NCBI GenBank assembly: GCA_963792125.1
Contig: CAWBVA010000004.1
Location: 168,646 to 232,645 of the forward strand
Source of the DNA: Methanocella_A sp963792125
Lineage (GTDB): Archaea; Halobacteriota; Methanocellia; Methanocellales; Methanocellaceae
Reading direction: 5' to 3'
DNA: 64,000 nt
Program-made: the position numbers and the translations under genes
The notes under the pieces: generated by a model
What the model saw: the letters and a program-made list of their open reading frames with translations, nothing else
Told to the model about the DNA's origin: nothing
The model's database searches: none
Shown here: one piece after another, positions 62,302-64,000 of the stretch
How positions within the stretch are numbered: position 1 is the first letter of the stretch
Layout: every line of letters begins with the position of its first letter

Positions 62302-64000
62302 ATGATGGGGATGGAATGTGAGGATCACGAACAGCCTTCTGTTATCTTAAGTATAGTCATTTCGATTATGATGATTAGCTCGGTCGTCTACTCCGGTCTG
62401 GCTTCAGGCCAGGTATACGGACAGGGCTACTATGGCTCTCAGCCACAGTAGCCCGGCGGGCCCGCCGGCTCTCTGACAATCCAGGGCCTGGAAGGGCTGC
62501 AGGGCTTTTCACCGGGATCGAACCTTATGAGCCTGGCGATCCAGCCCGTGCAGCAGCAGAATACCGATGTACTTCCAGGTGGTCGGGTTTGCTATTACCG
62601 GTCCGCAGTCCGGACAATCGGTGGCATATGCCCTCAGTAAGCCGCTCCCGGGTGTGGCCGATCCGTCGCAAAATACGATGCAGATCGATATCTCGAGAAT
62701 CGGAACTGCGGTTTCGCAGGCGGGGTACGTGGACTCATCGAGGGTCTACGATGTCCTGAGGATTGATCCCAGCATCATGATAATCGAGCTGCAAATGAAC
62801 TATGCGGGCACTAAGGGGCTATCAGACTATCTTCGACGTCTATTCGATCACCATGATACCGCCGGACGGGCGGGCGCAGACGTTCCAGATGCAGCAGCCC
62901 ACGCGTCTGATCATCGACACCATGATATATCGTATCTCGATGGTCGCATTTCCGCAGATGATGAGCCTGTTCGGTGGCTTCTACTGGACCGCTGCTGGTT
63001 GTACTGGGGCCGGTCATCCTCGGCGGGCCGATACTGATCACACCGCCGATTTTTGTGCCACTGCTGGTGCCTATTCCAATCATATTCGCACCGGTGCCCT
63101 TCGCTTTCGCATTTCCGGGCGCATTCGTGACTAACATATTCACGCCAGGCATCTTCACGAACCAGTTCCGCAGTGGCGTCTGCAGCAGCGTCTGCAGCCG
63201 CATTCGGAGGCAACGCAGCGGCAGCTGCCAGCGCGGCCGCGTCGGCTGTGGCCGTGGCGGGAGGCGGTGCCGCGGCCGCTGCAGCTGCAGCAGCTGCTTC
63301 AGCAGGTGCCGGACCAGGTGGCGTAGCCGTGGCATCTGCTGCAGCCGCAGCGGCCGCAACGGGTGGCAACGTGGCTGCGGCTGCGTCCGCGGCTGCAGCG
63401 GCATCCGGCGGAGCTGGCAGTGCGGTAGCCAGGGCCTGGGCGGCAGCTTCAGCAGTTGCTTCCAGTGGCGCAGGAGCCTGGCGGCACGGCAGCCGCGGCA
63501 GCGGCAGCCGCTGTGGCGGCCGGTGGCGGAGGGGGCTCGGCTGCAGCAGCCGCAGCTGCGGCCGCAGCAGGCGGTAGTCCCGGTGGCATAGCGGCTGCGT
63601 CCGCGGCTGCAGCGGCAGCTTCCAACGGTGCAGGGGCCGGCGGTGTGGCTACTGCGGCTGCAGCGGCTGCGGCTGCGGCCAGTAACGGCAATGCAGCGGC
63701 TGCGGCTGCTGCAGCATCGTCTGCGGTCGGCGGTGTCGGAGGCGCGTCCGCGGCTGCGGCTGCTGCAGCGGCTGCGTCTGGCGGAGGGCCGGGCGCGTCG
63801 GCAGCAGTAGCCGCGGCTGCGGCTGCGGCATCCTGGCTGGAGGAAACGCAGCGTCGGCTGCCAGTGGGGTCCTTGTCGGCACTGGGTGGCAGAGGTGGCG
63901 CGTCGGCTGCGGCTGCAGCTGCTTCGGCCGCATCTGCAGGTGGCTCCGGATCAGGCGGGGCCGTGGCGGCTGCTGCAGCGGCGTCTGCAGCGGCCGGCGG
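62302..64000 (+). CDS. Secreted protein I: globular domain plus polyalanine/glycine tail, partial, frameshifted
   Basis: Starts at ATG 62302 or 62311; hydrophobic signal (VILSIVISIMMISSVVYSGL), then GQVYGQGYYGSQPQ and an in-frame TAG (62449). The frame resumes with LTIQGLEGLQGFSPGSNLM and, after shifts near 62560 and 62815, the globular domain of protein A (DPSQNTMQIDISRIGTAVSQ, FDVYSITMIPPDGRAQTFQM), a hydrophobic Pro-rich part (ITPPIFVPLLVPIPIIFAP), and a tail from about 63170 made of alanine blocks up to ten long with GGAG, GGP and GGN spacers. It runs past the window end. The tail resembles silk fibroin in composition. Extra frame changes occur near 62970, 63150, 63470 and 63830. Confidence 0.65.

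Overview
The window looks like the chromosome of a methanogenic archaeon close to Methanocella (Rice Cluster I). Evidence for this: a two-ferredoxin F420-hydrogenase-beta-like protein, an archaeal ADTH-synthase-type aldolase, stand-alone hisE, type II methionine aminopeptidase, archaeosortase, Dph6-like ATP pyrophosphatase, archaeal Elp3, pyruvoyl arginine decarboxylase, TATA-type promoters, and HDINN-type PAS histidine kinases. Base composition is fairly GC-rich in genes and AT-rich between them. No rRNA, tRNA, CRISPR array or transposase gene was found.

Left part (1-23.3 kb): mostly housekeeping and metabolism. It holds a partial TraB-like protein, a secreted beta-propeller fused to a winged helix, an archaeosortase, thiM-thiE, glycerate kinase, an alkaline-phosphatase-fold enzyme, the aldolase, a CBS/ParB gene with hisE, a PAS kinase, a YhbY RNA-binding protein, a methyltransferase, a cyclase, a PfkB kinase, the F420-beta-like protein, a GNAT, PhzF, a glutamine amidotransferase, and an aminotransferase/transglutaminase pair. 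Several mini-proteins too short for ordinary gene finding lie between them.

Middle (23.3-33 kb): two copies of a non-coding element of about 0.6 kb with terminal inverted repeats flank an ACT protein, a TetR-MFS efflux pair with palindromic operators, and an amidohydrolase-Dph6 pair. An M24 peptidase, map and a membrane protein follow in one overlapping operon on the minus strand.

Signalling island (33.3-45.1 kb, minus strand): repeated units of NMT1/SsuA-like substrate-binding protein, then membrane histidine kinase, then receiver-only regulator, with no ABC permease or ATPase. One unit is nearly intact, one is heavily frameshifted, and there are two decayed binding-protein copies and one kinase remnant. 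I infer that the binding proteins act as sensors for the kinases.

Right part (45.1-53.5 kb): elp3, a TPR membrane protein, an unusual rubrerythrin-like protein, YjbQ, a multidomain PAPS-reductase-like enzyme, pdaD and a zinc-ribbon protein.

Extracellular island (53.6-64 kb): nine consecutive plus-strand genes for secreted low-complexity proteins. Two carry a shared globular domain; one of these ends in a polyalanine/glycine tail resembling silk and runs off the window. Four are built from GGAGQG-type repeats about every 21 residues. This is the strongest candidate for an undescribed system, perhaps an archaeal surface or matrix material.

Many genes, including ordinary enzymes such as thiE and the archaeosortase, show single-base frameshifts. 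Most are more likely sequence errors than gene death; I give the extent of each reconstructed gene and say where the frame changes.
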